A stretch of DNA of 64,000 nt from CBFHWU01 sp965659665 (lineage in GTDB: Bacteria; Bacteroidota; Bacteroidia; Flavobacteriales; Flavobacteriaceae), in assembly GCA_965659665.1 (NCBI GenBank), contig CBFHWU010000031.1, positions 124,001 to 188,000 of the forward strand, in the 5' to 3' direction. Shown here in pieces: positions 1 to 9,394 of the stretch (positions are counted from its first letter, which is position 1; each line of letters begins with the position of its first letter). A model generated the notes under the pieces. That model did not search any database and was not told where the DNA came from. It saw only the letters and a program-made list of their open reading frames with translations. The position numbers were made by a program, and so were the translations under genes.

Positions 1-78
1 GTCTTTAGTAAGGACGTCAACAATTTTCCCTTTTCCTTCGTCACCCCATTGGAGCCCAAGCAGTAAGTCTACAGCCAT
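1..78 (-). CDS. purA: Adenylosuccinate synthetase, N-terminal fragment
   Basis: Only the first 26 codons lie in the window; the gene runs off the left edge. The visible protein begins MAVDLLLGLQWGDEGKGKIV, and QWGDEGKGK is the N-terminal GTP/IMP-binding signature of adenylosuccinate synthetase. This enzyme joins IMP and aspartate with GTP in the first committed step of AMP synthesis. The ATG lies three bases after the stop of the upstream Fur-family gene on the same strand, so the two are almost certainly co-transcribed. The rel-fur-purA order is, from memory, conserved in flavobacteria. Confidence 0.95.
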   Translation of the reverse strand, partial: MAVDLLLGLQWGDEGKGKIVDVLTKD

Positions 79-81
79 ATA

Positions 82-522
82 TTAATTATTGGTTTGTTTC
101 TTAGTTCCATAAAAATAGAGTGAATGTTGGTGGATGTCAATGTCAAACACTTCTTCTATGGATTTTTTGATCATGTGTATTCTAGGATCACAAAACTCTT
201 TCACCTCCCCGGTATCAGTCAGGATAATATGATCGTGTTGTTTATCAAAATAAGATTTTTCATACTGGGCATGTTGGGGACCGAATTGATGCTTTCGAAC
301 CAAACCACACTCTAATAAAAGTTCGATAGTATTGTAAAGAGTAGCACGACTTACTCTGTAATTTTTTTCTTTCATTTTAAGATAAAGCGACTCGATATCA
401 AAATGTTCATCACTATTGTAAATTTGTTCTAGTATAGCAAAACGTTCTGGAGTTTTTCGTTGCTTATTAGCATCCAAAAACTGGATAAATACATCTCTTA
501 CTTCTTTTTGGTTAGTATCCAT
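82..522 (-). CDS. Fur-family transcriptional regulator
   Basis: A 146-residue protein with an N-terminal winged helix (roughly residues 15-85, including the recognition-helix segment RVSRATLYNTIELL) and a C-terminal metal-binding and dimerisation half with KQHDHIILTDTGEVKEFCDP. The HDHIIL segment carries the regulatory-site histidines typical of Fur. The structural CxxC pair expected nearby is reduced to a single Cys, so the zinc-stabilised fold of classical Fur or Zur is probably absent. It lies between rel and purA on the same strand, 36 bp after rel. Fur-like iron sensing is the default reading; PerR-like peroxide sensing cannot be excluded. Confidence 0.9.
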   Translation of the reverse strand: MDTNQKEVRDVFIQFLDANKQRKTPERFAILEQIYNSDEHFDIESLYLKMKEKNYRVSRATLYNTIELLLECGLVRKHQFGPQHAQYEKSYFDKQHDHIILTDTGEVKEFCDPRIHMIKKSIEEVFDIDIHQHSLYFYGTKKQTNN

Positions 523-558
523 AAATATAAATCAATCGTCAAATTTAAGCATCTATTT

Positions 559-2763
559 TTAATCTCGCCTCACTTTATCAATTCCATTTATTTTTTGGAG
601 TTGGTGAATGAGTCTATTTAAGAGAGAAACATTTTTTACTTGAACTTCAATTCGACCTGAGAAAATTCCATCTTCAGACTCAAATGAAATACTTTTCATG
701 TTGATTTCAATATTTTTAGAGATGACCATAGTGACCTCATTTACCAATCCAATGTTATCAATTCCCGAAAGACTCAAGGTTACTATAAAATTATCTTTGG
801 TTGAATCTATCCATTTTGCAGAAATAATTCGATAGGCATAGTTTGAGTGAAGAGAAAGAGCATTTGGACATTCGCTTTTGTGTACTTTAATTCCTTCATT
901 TATTGTGACAAACCCAAAAACATCATCACCTGGGATAGGATTACAACAAGAACTGTGTTTGTAATCTAACTTTTCTTCCCCTTTACCAAACACCAACATA
1001 TCATAATTGGAGGTGATCACATCCATTTCTAGCGTATCAGATTTGTTTTTGGATGAATTACGCCGTCTAAAAAACTGGATAAATCGATTGTTTTCATCAG
1101 CGGCAAATTTTTTGAGTTTTTGATTGTCAATTGTACCTAAGCCTACTCTGTAATACAAATCGAGGGTGGTCTTTAGTTTAAAAAAAGAAACCATTGCATC
1201 AAGGGTTCGATCGTTAAACTTAAATTTCATCTGTTTGAGTTTACGCCTTAATATTTCTTTTCCTTCCGTTGCTATTAATCGTTTGTCGTCTCTCAAAATT
1301 GAGCGAATGCGAGTTCTTGCTCTTGAAGTAACGACAAAATCCAACCAGTTGGGATTTGGTTTTGAATTTTCAGAAGTTATAATTTCTATTTGATCCCCAC
1401 TGTTTAGGGTGTAGCTTAATGGCACAATTTTGCCATTTACTCTCGCTCCTCGGGTTTGCATTCCAATTTCGGTATGGATATTAAAAGCAAAATCTATAGG
1501 GGTTGACCCTTTAGGTAACGATTTAAGTTCTCCATTTGGGGTAAAAACAAATATTTCACTAGCGTAGAGATTAAGTTTAAAATCTTTAACAAAATCAACA
1601 GCATCAGAATCTGGATTTTCAAGCACCTCTCGTAAACGATTCAACCAAATTTCTAGTCCTTTTTCACTTTGGTCTCCGTGTTTATACTTAAAATGTGCAG
1701 CATATCCTTTTTCAGCAATTTCGTGCATGCGTTCTGATCGAATTTGTACTTCAACCCATTTACCTTCAGGTCCCATTACAGTGATATGTAAGGCTTCATA
1801 TCCAGTTGATTTTGGAGCTGAAATCCAATCTCTTAATCGAGTAGGATTAGGTCTAAAATGATCAGTAACGATAGAATATATTTTCCACGCTAAAAACTTT
1901 TCTTGGTTAGAACTTGATTTATAAATGATCCGAACAGCAAAACGATCGTAAACCTCATCAAAAGAAAGCTTTTTCGTTACCATTTTTCGGCGAATTGAAA
2001 AAATAGATTTTGACCTTCCTCCAATGTTATAACGAAGTTTTTCTTCGTCCAAACTAGTACCAAGTAAACGGATAAAATTATCGATGTAATGATTTTGTTG
2101 CTCCTTATTCTCTTCAATTTTATTTTTGATATCATTGTAAACTTCCCGCTCCGTATACTTCAACCCTAAATCCTCCAATTCAGTTTTGATATTGTACATG
2201 CCAATACGGTGGGCAAGAGGCGCATATATGTAAAGCGTTTCAGAAGCAATTTTCACCTGTTTGTGCTCAGGCATTGCATCCATGGTTTTCATATTGTGTA
2301 GCCGATCGGCAATTTTGATGATAATTACTCTCACGTCGTCGTTTAAAGTGAGGAGCATCTTACGGAAGTTTTCTGCCTGCAGAGAGATGTTTTTATCTTT
2401 TTTGAGGCTTGAAATTTTTGTTAAACCATCTACGATTTTGGATACTTGTCTTCCGAATAATCGTTCAAGATCATCCAGTGTGTAATGGGTGTCTTCAACA
2501 ACGTCATGTAACAGGGCTGATGCAATAGAAATAGCACCTAAGCCTATTTCTTGAGCTACGATTTTAGCTACAGCAATAGGATGAAATACATATGGCTCAC
2601 CTGATTTTCGTCGTTGGTCTTTATGTGCATCAACAGCCGTATCAAAAGCTAAACGAATCAATTTTTTATCTTTTTCAGATAGGGATTGATAACTTATGCG
2701 TAGAAGTTCTTTGTATTCTTTTGCTATTTGGGCATTCTCAGATAAAAGCTCAACTGGAGTCAT
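559..2763 (-). CDS. rel: Bifunctional (p)ppGpp synthetase/hydrolase (RSH, Rel-type)
   Basis: A 734-residue RelA/SpoT homologue of full family length, which makes and degrades the stringent-response alarmone (p)ppGpp. The N-terminal HD hydrolase keeps the HDVVEDT motif (about residues 88-94), so hydrolysis should be active. The synthetase domain follows (about 250-370, with YDRFAVRII and MHEIAEKGYAAHFKYKHG). Then come a TGS domain (about 400-465, VFTPNGELKSLPKGSTPIDF), a helical region, a conserved-cysteine stretch (SSCCNPIPGDDV), and a C-terminal ACT domain. It is the only RSH gene in the window. It lies 50 bp after the trmH-like gene and upstream of fur and purA on the same strand, probably as one transcription unit. 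Confidence 0.95.
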   Translation of the reverse strand: MTPVELLSENAQIAKEYKELLRISYQSLSEKDKKLIRLAFDTAVDAHKDQRRKSGEPYVFHPIAVAKIVAQEIGLGAISIASALLHDVVEDTHYTLDDLERLFGRQVSKIVDGLTKISSLKKDKNISLQAENFRKMLLTLNDDVRVIIIKIADRLHNMKTMDAMPEHKQVKIASETLYIYAPLAHRIGMYNIKTELEDLGLKYTEREVYNDIKNKIEENKEQQNHYIDNFIRLLGTSLDEEKLRYNIGGRSKSIFSIRRKMVTKKLSFDEVYDRFAVRIIYKSSSNQEKFLAWKIYSIVTDHFRPNPTRLRDWISAPKSTGYEALHITVMGPEGKWVEVQIRSERMHEIAEKGYAAHFKYKHGDQSEKGLEIWLNRLREVLENPDSDAVDFVKDFKLNLYASEIFVFTPNGELKSLPKGSTPIDFAFNIHTEIGMQTRGARVNGKIVPLSYTLNSGDQIEIITSENSKPNPNWLDFVVTSRARTRIRSILRDDKRLIATEGKEILRRKLKQMKFKFNDRTLDAMVSFFKLKTTLDLYYRVGLGTIDNQKLKKFAADENNRFIQFFRRRNSSKNKSDTLEMDVITSNYDMLVFGKGEEKLDYKHSSCCNPIPGDDVFGFVTINEGIKVHKSECPNALSLHSNYAYRIISAKWIDSTKDNFIVTLSLSGIDNIGLVNEVTMVISKNIEINMKSISFESEDGIFSGRIEVQVKNVSLLNRLIHQLQKINGIDKVRRD

Positions 2764-2813
2764 AGTCTAAAAATACATAATTTTTATATTATTTACTATA
2801 AAATATTTGTCTT

Positions 2814-3632
2814 CTATTTTAAGCGTTGTCGGATTGCTTCAAATAATAATATTCCCGTAGCCACTGAAACATTCATGGAATCTACCACACCTAACATTGG
2901 AATCTTAATGTTTTGAGAACAATTTTTTGTCCAAAAAGAACTAAGTCCTTTTGATTCTGTTCCAACCACAATAGCTGAAGAAGATTTAAAATTAACATCG
3001 TGGTGTGGTACACTACCCTCTAAGTAAGCAGCATAAATGATGCTGTTGTGAGTTTTTAAAAAATCCAAAACTTCCGTGTTAGTTCCAGTACCAATGGGTA
3101 CGGTAAAAACCCCACCTACACTGGAACGTATGACATTGGGATTATATAAATCTGTTTTTGGTGATGCCAACAAAACTGCGGTTACTCCTGCTGCATCAGC
3201 AGTTCGGAGTATAGCTCCGATGTTACCCGGCTTTTCAATCCCTTCAGCTACTAAAAATAATGGGGTGTCATTCACAACGGCTAATGTATTTATGCTTAGA
3301 TCATTTTGTTTAAAAATCCCCAAGAGTCCTTCCGTTGAGCTTCTATAGCTTATTCGAGCATAAACTTTTGTTGTTACTTCAATAATCTCACAAGTATTTG
3401 GCAGGTATTCGTTCCATAATGAAAATGTTGATTCGCTGAACAAATCTTTACACCAAAATAGCTTAGTAAGGGTGTACCCCCCTTTATGGGCTAATTTAAT
3501 TTCGCGTTTTCCTTCTACACAAAATGAGTGACGTATTTTTCTTTCTTTTGCTTTGTTCTGTAGTGCAATGAGATCTTTAATTTCTTTGTTTTGTGTGCTA
3601 CTAATTAGTCTCAAATTATTAATTTTAAACAT
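2814..3632 (-). CDS. TrmH/SpoU-family RNA 2'-O-methyltransferase
   Basis: A SPOUT-class RNA ribose methyltransferase of about 272 residues. The N-terminal RNA-binding part contains FCVEGKREIKLA. The C-terminal knot carries the three SpoU motifs: GNIGAILRTADAAGV (about 138-152), IVVGTESKGLS (about 221-231) and IPMLGVVDSMNVSVATGILLFEA near the end. In motif 3 Asp stands before SMNVS where many members have SLNVS; the catalytic Asn is present. The start is set at the Met before FKINNLRL; an ATG three codons upstream (position 3641) is possible. The rRNA or tRNA target cannot be read from sequence. It precedes rel by 50 bp. Confidence 0.9.
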   Translation of the reverse strand: MFKINNLRLISSTQNKEIKDLIALQNKAKERKIRHSFCVEGKREIKLAHKGGYTLTKLFWCKDLFSESTFSLWNEYLPNTCEIIEVTTKVYARISYRSSTEGLLGIFKQNDLSINTLAVVNDTPLFLVAEGIEKPGNIGAILRTADAAGVTAVLLASPKTDLYNPNVIRSSVGGVFTVPIGTGTNTEVLDFLKTHNSIIYAAYLEGSVPHHDVNFKSSSAIVVGTESKGLSSFWTKNCSQNIKIPMLGVVDSMNVSVATGILLFEAIRQRLK

Positions 3633-3682
3633 TAAACCCATGTGAATCTTGCTAAATCAATTTTTTTTGACAAAAAAACAAT

Positions 3683-3690
3683 TATATTTG
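3683..3690 (+). promoter_or_regulatory. Candidate -7 box for the LytTR regulator
   Basis: TATATTTG matches the Bacteroidota sigma -7 consensus TAnnTTTG and ends 27 bp before the chosen ATG at 3718. A TTG that could act as the -33 element lies only about 13 bp upstream, shorter than the usual spacing, so the match is partial. Confidence 0.4.
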
Positions 3691-3717
3691 ACAAAATACC
3701 CTATAAACAAACCTACA

Positions 3718-4488
3718 ATGAAAAAATGGAATACGGTCATAATTGATGATGAGTTTAAGAATGTAGAACTCTTGGGGTACTACATCGAAAAATACTGTCC
3801 AAGTTTATGTATATCAGCTAAGTTTACACGCCTTAAAGAGGCCGAGCGCTATTTGCACTCAAAAGTACCAGATATTTTGTTTCTTGATATTATCTTAGAT
3901 CAAGGAACAGGCTTTGATTTGTTAGAGAGAGTAATCAAACCTTCTACATTTGTTGTTATGTGTACTGCTCATGACGAATTTGCACTTAAAGCAATTCGTT
4001 ATAAAGTCGAGGATTATTTGCTCAAACCCATTGAAATTCAGGATTTGGTCGACACCGTTCATAAAATTACTTCAAAATTAGCAGACTCCTCCACTCAATC
4101 TATTCCTCAAGCTAAAACAGAAAACCAATCCATTGTGAAGGAAGCTGTCTCTATTGTAAAAAAAGGAGGACTTGAACTTGTTCAATCTGATGATATTATT
4201 TTTGTTGAAGCAGTTACTAATGGGAATAAAACCAGATTGTTTTTATCTTCTAAAATTAAAAGTATCGAATCAAGGGATAATATCGGGTCTATTGAGGCAA
4301 AATTAAACCCAGATATTTTTTTTCGAGTAAATCGCTCTACAATTATCAATATTAAACATATAAAAAAAATAGATAGAAATGTTCATTATACTTGTATTAT
4401 GACTAAAGAATTTCGAATTAAAATTCCAAGGGCTCAATACAAAGAATTACTAGTACAGATTGAAATGGTTTTTGGCATTAAATTATAG
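3718..4488 (+). CDS. LytTR-type two-component response regulator
   Basis: A 256-residue response regulator: a receiver domain (about 1-125) with the acidic pair VIIDDE, phosphoacceptor Asp57 in ILFLDIILD, the conserved Thr in MCTAHDEF and Lys in LLKPIE. After a short linker a LytTR DNA-binding domain follows (about 155-256) with FFRVNRSTIINIKHIKKI. The start is the Met before KKWNTVIIDDE; an upstream in-frame extension (from 3649) contains the promoter-like box and is unlikely to be translated. No sensor kinase is nearby, so the partner is encoded elsewhere, as is common for flavobacterial LytTR regulators. Targets are unknown. It is divergent from trmH-rel-fur. Confidence 0.9.
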   Translation: MKKWNTVIIDDEFKNVELLGYYIEKYCPSLCISAKFTRLKEAERYLHSKVPDILFLDIILDQGTGFDLLERVIKPSTFVVMCTAHDEFALKAIRYKVEDYLLKPIEIQDLVDTVHKITSKLADSSTQSIPQAKTENQSIVKEAVSIVKKGGLELVQSDDIIFVEAVTNGNKTRLFLSSKIKSIESRDNIGSIEAKLNPDIFFRVNRSTIINIKHIKKIDRNVHYTCIMTKEFRIKIPRAQYKELLVQIEMVFGIKL

Positions 4489-4532
4489 TTTTTATTATCT
4501 ATATTTGGTTGTTTTCTATCACTAATACCAAG

Positions 4533-5810
4533 ATGAAAAAAGTCGAACTAACCAAAAGAGCCATATCGATTGAGCAGAAGTATGGAGCTCATAATTATCA
4601 CCCGATTCCAGTAGTGCTTCAAAAAGGAGAAGGAGTGTATGTTTGGGATGTTGAAGGAAAAAAATATTATGATTTTTTGTCGGCCTATTCAGCTGTTAAT
4701 CAAGGACATTGTCATCCACGAATCATTAGAGCCTTATCAGAACAGGCGCAAAGATTAACTTTAACATCACGAGCATTTCACAACGATAAGTTAGGGTCGT
4801 ATGCACAAATGTTAACCGAATTTTTTGGGTTTGAAATGATGCTTCCCATGAATACTGGAGCCGAAGGAGTTGAAACCGCATTGAAACTGGCTCGTAAATG
4901 GGGATATCAAAAAAAAAACATCCCAGAAAATCATGCCGAAATTATTGTATGTCAGAACAATTTTCATGGTCGTACAACAACAATTATTTCTTTTTCAGAT
5001 GATATTACTGCAACCTCTGACTTTGGTCCATTTACGCCAGGATTTGTAAAAATTCCTTATAATGATGTTAATGCATTAAAAGAGACTTTGTCCTCACGCC
5101 CCAATGTCGTAGGCTTTTTGGTTGAACCCATTCAAGGAGAAGCAGGAGTTAATACCCCTGATGATGATTATATGCGTAAAGTTCAACAATTATGCAACGC
5201 GTATAATGTGCTATTCATCGCTGATGAAATTCAAACAGGTATTGCTCGAACAGGCTCTCTTTTGGCTGTTTGTGGAGATTGTAACTGTACCTCAAGCTGT
5301 GAACAACAATCAGACACCTACGCGAAACCAGATATCCTTATTTTGGGTAAAGCTCTAAGTGGTGGAGTTTACCCTGTTTCAGCTATACTTACCACCACAT
5401 CTATTATGTCCGTAATTCAACCTGGAGAGCATGGTAGTACTTTTGGAGGTAACCCTTTAGCCGCTGCGGTAGCTATGGAAGCCCTACATGTCGTCCTAGA
5501 GGAACAACTTTCTAAAAATGCACGTGAATTAGGAATTTTATTTCGTAAACATATCAATGATTACATTGCCCACAGTACGGTTGTTCGGCTTGTAAGAGGT
5601 AAGGGATTGCTCAATGCCATTGTTATTAATGACACCGAAGATAGTGATACTGCGTGGAATATATGTGTCAAGCTGAAAGAAAATGGGCTTTTAGCAAAGC
5701 CTACACATGGTAATATCATTCGGTTTGCCCCTCCTTTGGTTATGAACAAAGAACAACTTTTGGATGGTGTCCATATCATAATTAAAACACTAGAGGAGTT
5801 TGAGGATTAA
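4533..5810 (+). CDS. rocD: Ornithine aminotransferase
   Basis: A 425-residue class III PLP aminotransferase that converts ornithine and 2-oxoglutarate to glutamate-5-semialdehyde and glutamate (arginine/ornithine catabolism, proline supply). The N-terminus GAHNYHPIPVVLQKGEGVYVWD and the segment LILGKALSGGVYPVSA, with PLP lysine K273, are diagnostic. The start chosen is the Met of MKKVELTKRAI; an ATG eight codons upstream is less likely. Just before the PLP-lysine segment is a cysteine-rich insertion, CGDCNCTSSC, that I recall from flavobacterial RocD proteins but not from typical RocD. The cysteine desulfurase gene starts 9 bp downstream. Confidence 0.95.
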   Translation: MKKVELTKRAISIEQKYGAHNYHPIPVVLQKGEGVYVWDVEGKKYYDFLSAYSAVNQGHCHPRIIRALSEQAQRLTLTSRAFHNDKLGSYAQMLTEFFGFEMMLPMNTGAEGVETALKLARKWGYQKKNIPENHAEIIVCQNNFHGRTTTIISFSDDITATSDFGPFTPGFVKIPYNDVNALKETLSSRPNVVGFLVEPIQGEAGVNTPDDDYMRKVQQLCNAYNVLFIADEIQTGIARTGSLLAVCGDCNCTSSCEQQSDTYAKPDILILGKALSGGVYPVSAILTTTSIMSVIQPGEHGSTFGGNPLAAAVAMEALHVVLEEQLSKNARELGILFRKHINDYIAHSTVVRLVRGKGLLNAIVINDTEDSDTAWNICVKLKENGLLAKPTHGNIIRFAPPLVMNKEQLLDGVHIIIKTLEEFED

Positions 5811-5819
5811 TATTTTATT

Positions 5820-6968
5820 ATGAAAACTATTTATTTTGATAACGCGGCTACAACTGGGTTAATTCCAGAAGTTGTTGAGCGTATGAAAATCGTATTAAGC
5901 GATATTTTTGGCAATCCTTCCTCTGTTCATGGAGTAGGCCGCTCTGCGAAGGCTTTAGTTGAAACAGCCCGTAAAACCATTGCAACACAATTTAATGTTA
6001 GCCCTTCTGAAATTATTTTTACGTCAGGGGGAACTGAAGGAGATAACATGATTCTTCAGAGTGCGGTTCGGCAGTTAGGGGTAAAAACGCTCATTACCTC
6101 TGCATTGGAACATCATGCGGTATTACACGCAGCGGAAGCCCTTGAAAAAGAAGTAAATATCCAAATAAAATATGTAAAACACCAAATTTGTGGCTCTCCT
6201 GATTACGATCATTTGGAATCGCTTTTGAGTAATGGAAGAGAAAAAAAGCTAGTAAGTTTGATGCATATCAATAATGAGGTAGGGACTAAGATGGATCTTG
6301 ACCGTGTAGCTAAATTATGTAAACGATACCATACATTATTTCACTCAGATACGGTACAGTCAATAGGACATTATCCCCTTGATTTTTCGTCAATACCGAT
6401 TGACTTTTGCGTTGGTGCAGCCCATAAATTTCATGGACCAAAAGGAGTTGGGTTTGCTTTTATTCGAAAAAAATCTGGGCTGGGTTCCCTTATTCATGGA
6501 GGTGCTCAGGAAAGAGGTCTTAGAGCAGGAACTGAGCCTGTTCACAATATAGCAGGTTTGGAAACTGCCTTTAAAATGGCGTATCAAAATTTGGAAAAGG
6601 ATACCCATACCATAACGGATCTCAAAAAATATTGCATCAAAAGGCTAGAAGAAGTTTTTCCTGATGTTCAGTATAATGGAAAATGTTTGGACTTTTCTAA
6701 TAGTACCTATACTATTTTGAATGTTCGCTTACCCATTTCCCAAGAAAAGGCATCGCTTTTAACTTTTCATCTGGATTTAAACGGTATTGCTTGCTCAAAA
6801 GGAAGTGCATGTCAAGCAGGAAGTGATTCAGGATCTCATGTTTTACAAGCACTTTTAGATGACGAGCAAATTAAGTTACCTTCTGTTAGAATTTCGTTCT
6901 CTAAATTCAATACAACTGAAGAAATAGATACCTTTATAGAGGTGTTATCTGCCTACGCCACTTCCTAA
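5820..6968 (+). CDS. Cysteine desulfurase, NifS/IscS type
   Basis: A 382-residue class V PLP enzyme that releases sulfur from cysteine as an enzyme-bound persulfide for Fe-S cluster or thiocofactor assembly. The N-terminus is MKTIYFDNAATT, and the PLP lysine is K203 in GAAHKFHGPKGVGF. The sulfur-carrying Cys331 lies in GSACQAGS on the active-site loop, and the sequence resembles the IscS/NifS group more than SufS. No scaffold gene (iscU, sufU) is adjacent, so the specific pathway is open. It follows rocD by 9 bp and ends with a 4-bp convergent overlap with the TonB receptor gene. Confidence 0.92.
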   Translation: MKTIYFDNAATTGLIPEVVERMKIVLSDIFGNPSSVHGVGRSAKALVETARKTIATQFNVSPSEIIFTSGGTEGDNMILQSAVRQLGVKTLITSALEHHAVLHAAEALEKEVNIQIKYVKHQICGSPDYDHLESLLSNGREKKLVSLMHINNEVGTKMDLDRVAKLCKRYHTLFHSDTVQSIGHYPLDFSSIPIDFCVGAAHKFHGPKGVGFAFIRKKSGLGSLIHGGAQERGLRAGTEPVHNIAGLETAFKMAYQNLEKDTHTITDLKKYCIKRLEEVFPDVQYNGKCLDFSNSTYTILNVRLPISQEKASLLTFHLDLNGIACSKGSACQAGSDSGSHVLQALLDDEQIKLPSVRISFSKFNTTEEIDTFIEVLSAYATS

Positions 6969-9394
6969 AAACGAGCTGACCATTTGAGATTAAAAACACG
7001 TGGAGTCATATAATTGGGGATACCAAACTGTCGTTGAGTAGAAACATCCCTCACCCAAATATTAGTGATGGAGTTTTGAACATCGAAAATATTAAAAATT
7101 TCAAAACCAATAATAAATTCTTTAAATGCACGAAGTTTATTTTTGTTGGTTTGAGTATCTTTTATTACGTAAAAAATGCCTAAATCTACTCTTTTATAAT
7201 CCCTTAAACGAAGTTGATAATCATAGGGATCTGCATGGCTTGGAGAGCCTCCTGGAAGTCCTGTATTGTAGACCAAATTTAAATTCATCTTCAAAAAAGG
7301 CATTGAGGGAACATAATCCTGAAATAACATAGCAAATTTTAATCGCTGGTCAGTAGGCCGATTAATATATCCTTTATTGTTGATGTTTTCTTGTGATTTC
7401 AACAAACCAACGCTGATCCAAGATTCAGTTCCAGGAACAAATTCCCCATTTAGTCTTAAATCAGCTCCATACGCATAAGCTTTGGCATTGTTATTGGCTT
7501 GATATCGAATTCGAACATTTTCGAGGGTGTAAGGATTGATGTCCCATAGCTGTTTGTAATACACTTCACTTTTAAACACAAAAGGACGTTCCCAGAGCTT
7601 AAAACGATATTCGTAGCCCGACACAATATGCAGAGATTGTTGAGCTTTCACCTCTGTATTAAGAGTACCAGTTTGGGTTCTTAATTCTCTATAAAAAGGG
7701 GGTTGACCATAGTGACCAATAGCTAATCGATATAAAAGATGTTCTTTGTTTTTTGGTTGCAGGCTAATTTGTCCTCTGGGACTAAATATGGCTTGTGAAC
7801 CTCCCTCAGAAATGCTCCACGCTTGTGCACGAACCCCTAAGCTCATCCAGATCAACCAATTGTTCAAAAGTGTTTTCTTGTTCCATTGTAAGTAACCAGA
7901 CGCACGTTCGATAACTACATTATTGGTGGCGCGAACGTTTTGAAAGGGAACAATTGGACCATAGAATGCGGTATAGGGTTGATCTATTTTATTTGAACCA
8001 CTAGGTGGTCGTATTGAAAATCCTGCAGAGTCTATAACCTCCCATTCTACTAATCGATCACGTACGTCCTCACGCTTTAAAGCAACACCCCAATCCCATT
8101 GTTGGTTGTTTTTAATGTGACGGCCTTTTATTTTGGTTTCTACAATCAAGGCATCTAAGTCGTTTCTACCATGTGTAAGCTGAGCCCCTACTGCTTTAGT
8201 GAACCGAACATCTCCTAGATCATTATCTCCAATATTATTATTTGGTTCCCCCAAACGATATTGAGCTAAAATATCAAAGTGTTCAGATTCTGTGGAATGA
8301 TAAGCAGACAAAATAGCCCGATAATTGTTTTGAGTGTTTGGGGAATAGGTAGCTTTTAAAGCACCTAAAACTGTTTGATAGCGATCTTTTTCATTCCCAT
8401 CATAAAATACCACTAGAGCTTTGGGTTCAGCAAGAGTTCCAAAATTGGTTTGACGTGTCAAGGGTTCATATTGATAATCATTAACCGAGAAACTTGCCCA
8501 TCCATTGATAAGCCATTCATCAGATAAATTTAGACTGAGATAGCTTTGCATATCAATGAATGTAGGTTTAAAGTTAGTTTCTGTTTCTTTACTATCAACC
8601 AATAAGCTATTGTCTCGATAGCGGATACCTGTCACTGCGGACAATTTATTTTTTGTATGTTCCCAACTAAGACTCCCGCCGAGTAAACTCAGCGTTGAAC
8701 TCAAGGATTTTTGTGTTGGGTTTTTATAGGTAATATCAAGAACTGAAGACAGTTTATCTCCATATTTGGATTGAAATCCTCCAGCTGAAAATTGCACATT
8801 TTGAATTAAGTCAGGGTTTATAAAACTTAATCCCTCTTGTTGTCCAGAACGAACAAGTTGAGGGCGATATATTTCAATCTCGTTGACGTACACTAGATTT
8901 TCGTCATAATTACCTCCTCTAACTGCGTATTGTGTACTGAGTTCATTATTTGAATTAACTCCAGGAAGTGAAATCAATAAGTTTTCTACCCCAGCATTGG
9001 CCCCACTAATCGAACGAATGGTTTCGGGGGATAAAACGGTAATTCCCTCCACGGATCGATTTTGACTTGCGCGCACAATGACTTCACCAAATTGAGCAAC
9101 CTGAGCATCAAGAACGGGATTAAATTCGTAAATTTCGTTTGGTGCAAGTTCAAGTTCAAGTGTAATATTTTGATACCCAATGTGGCTAAATTGAAGAGTT
9201 GTTTTTTTATTGGAACGAAATTCTAAACTAAAATAACCATTCGAATTTGTAGTTGTTCCTTCGGTTGATGATGTAATGGTCACATCTTGTATACCTTGAC
9301 CATCATTATTAGTAATTACTCCCCTAATAATACCTTGCTGGGCCCAAAAAAAACCACTGCTTAATAGCATTATAAAAATGACCCTCTTTTTCAT
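6965..9394 (-). CDS. TonB-dependent outer-membrane receptor
   Basis: An 809-residue receptor. A signal peptide (MKKRVIFIMLLSSGFFWAQQ) precedes a CarboxypepD_reg-like beta-sandwich (about 20-105, IIRGVITNNDGQGIQDVTI). A plug domain follows (about 110-230, with VENLLISLPGVNSNNEL and YAVRGGNYDENLVYVNEIEI) and then a C-terminal barrel ending in LKWSARF with a terminal Phe. The imported ligand is not predictable; it has no SusD partner. Its ATG overlaps the stop of the upstream M23 peptidase gene by 4 bp, so the two are translationally coupled. Its 3' end overlaps the convergent cysteine desulfurase gene by 4 bp. Confidence 0.92.
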   Translation of the reverse strand: MKKRVIFIMLLSSGFFWAQQGIIRGVITNNDGQGIQDVTITSSTEGTTTNSNGYFSLEFRSNKKTTLQFSHIGYQNITLELELAPNEIYEFNPVLDAQVAQFGEVIVRASQNRSVEGITVLSPETIRSISGANAGVENLLISLPGVNSNNELSTQYAVRGGNYDENLVYVNEIEIYRPQLVRSGQQEGLSFINPDLIQNVQFSAGGFQSKYGDKLSSVLDITYKNPTQKSLSSTLSLLGGSLSWEHTKNKLSAVTGIRYRDNSLLVDSKETETNFKPTFIDMQSYLSLNLSDEWLINGWASFSVNDYQYEPLTRQTNFGTLAEPKALVVFYDGNEKDRYQTVLGALKATYSPNTQNNYRAILSAYHSTESEHFDILAQYRLGEPNNNIGDNDLGDVRFTKAVGAQLTHGRNDLDALIVETKIKGRHIKNNQQWDWGVALKREDVRDRLVEWEVIDSAGFSIRPPSGSNKIDQPYTAFYGPIVPFQNVRATNNVVIERASGYLQWNKKTLLNNWLIWMSLGVRAQAWSISEGGSQAIFSPRGQISLQPKNKEHLLYRLAIGHYGQPPFYRELRTQTGTLNTEVKAQQSLHIVSGYEYRFKLWERPFVFKSEVYYKQLWDINPYTLENVRIRYQANNNAKAYAYGADLRLNGEFVPGTESWISVGLLKSQENINNKGYINRPTDQRLKFAMLFQDYVPSMPFLKMNLNLVYNTGLPGGSPSHADPYDYQLRLRDYKRVDLGIFYVIKDTQTNKNKLRAFKEFIIGFEIFNIFDVQNSITNIWVRDVSTQRQFGIPNYMTPRVFNLKWSARF

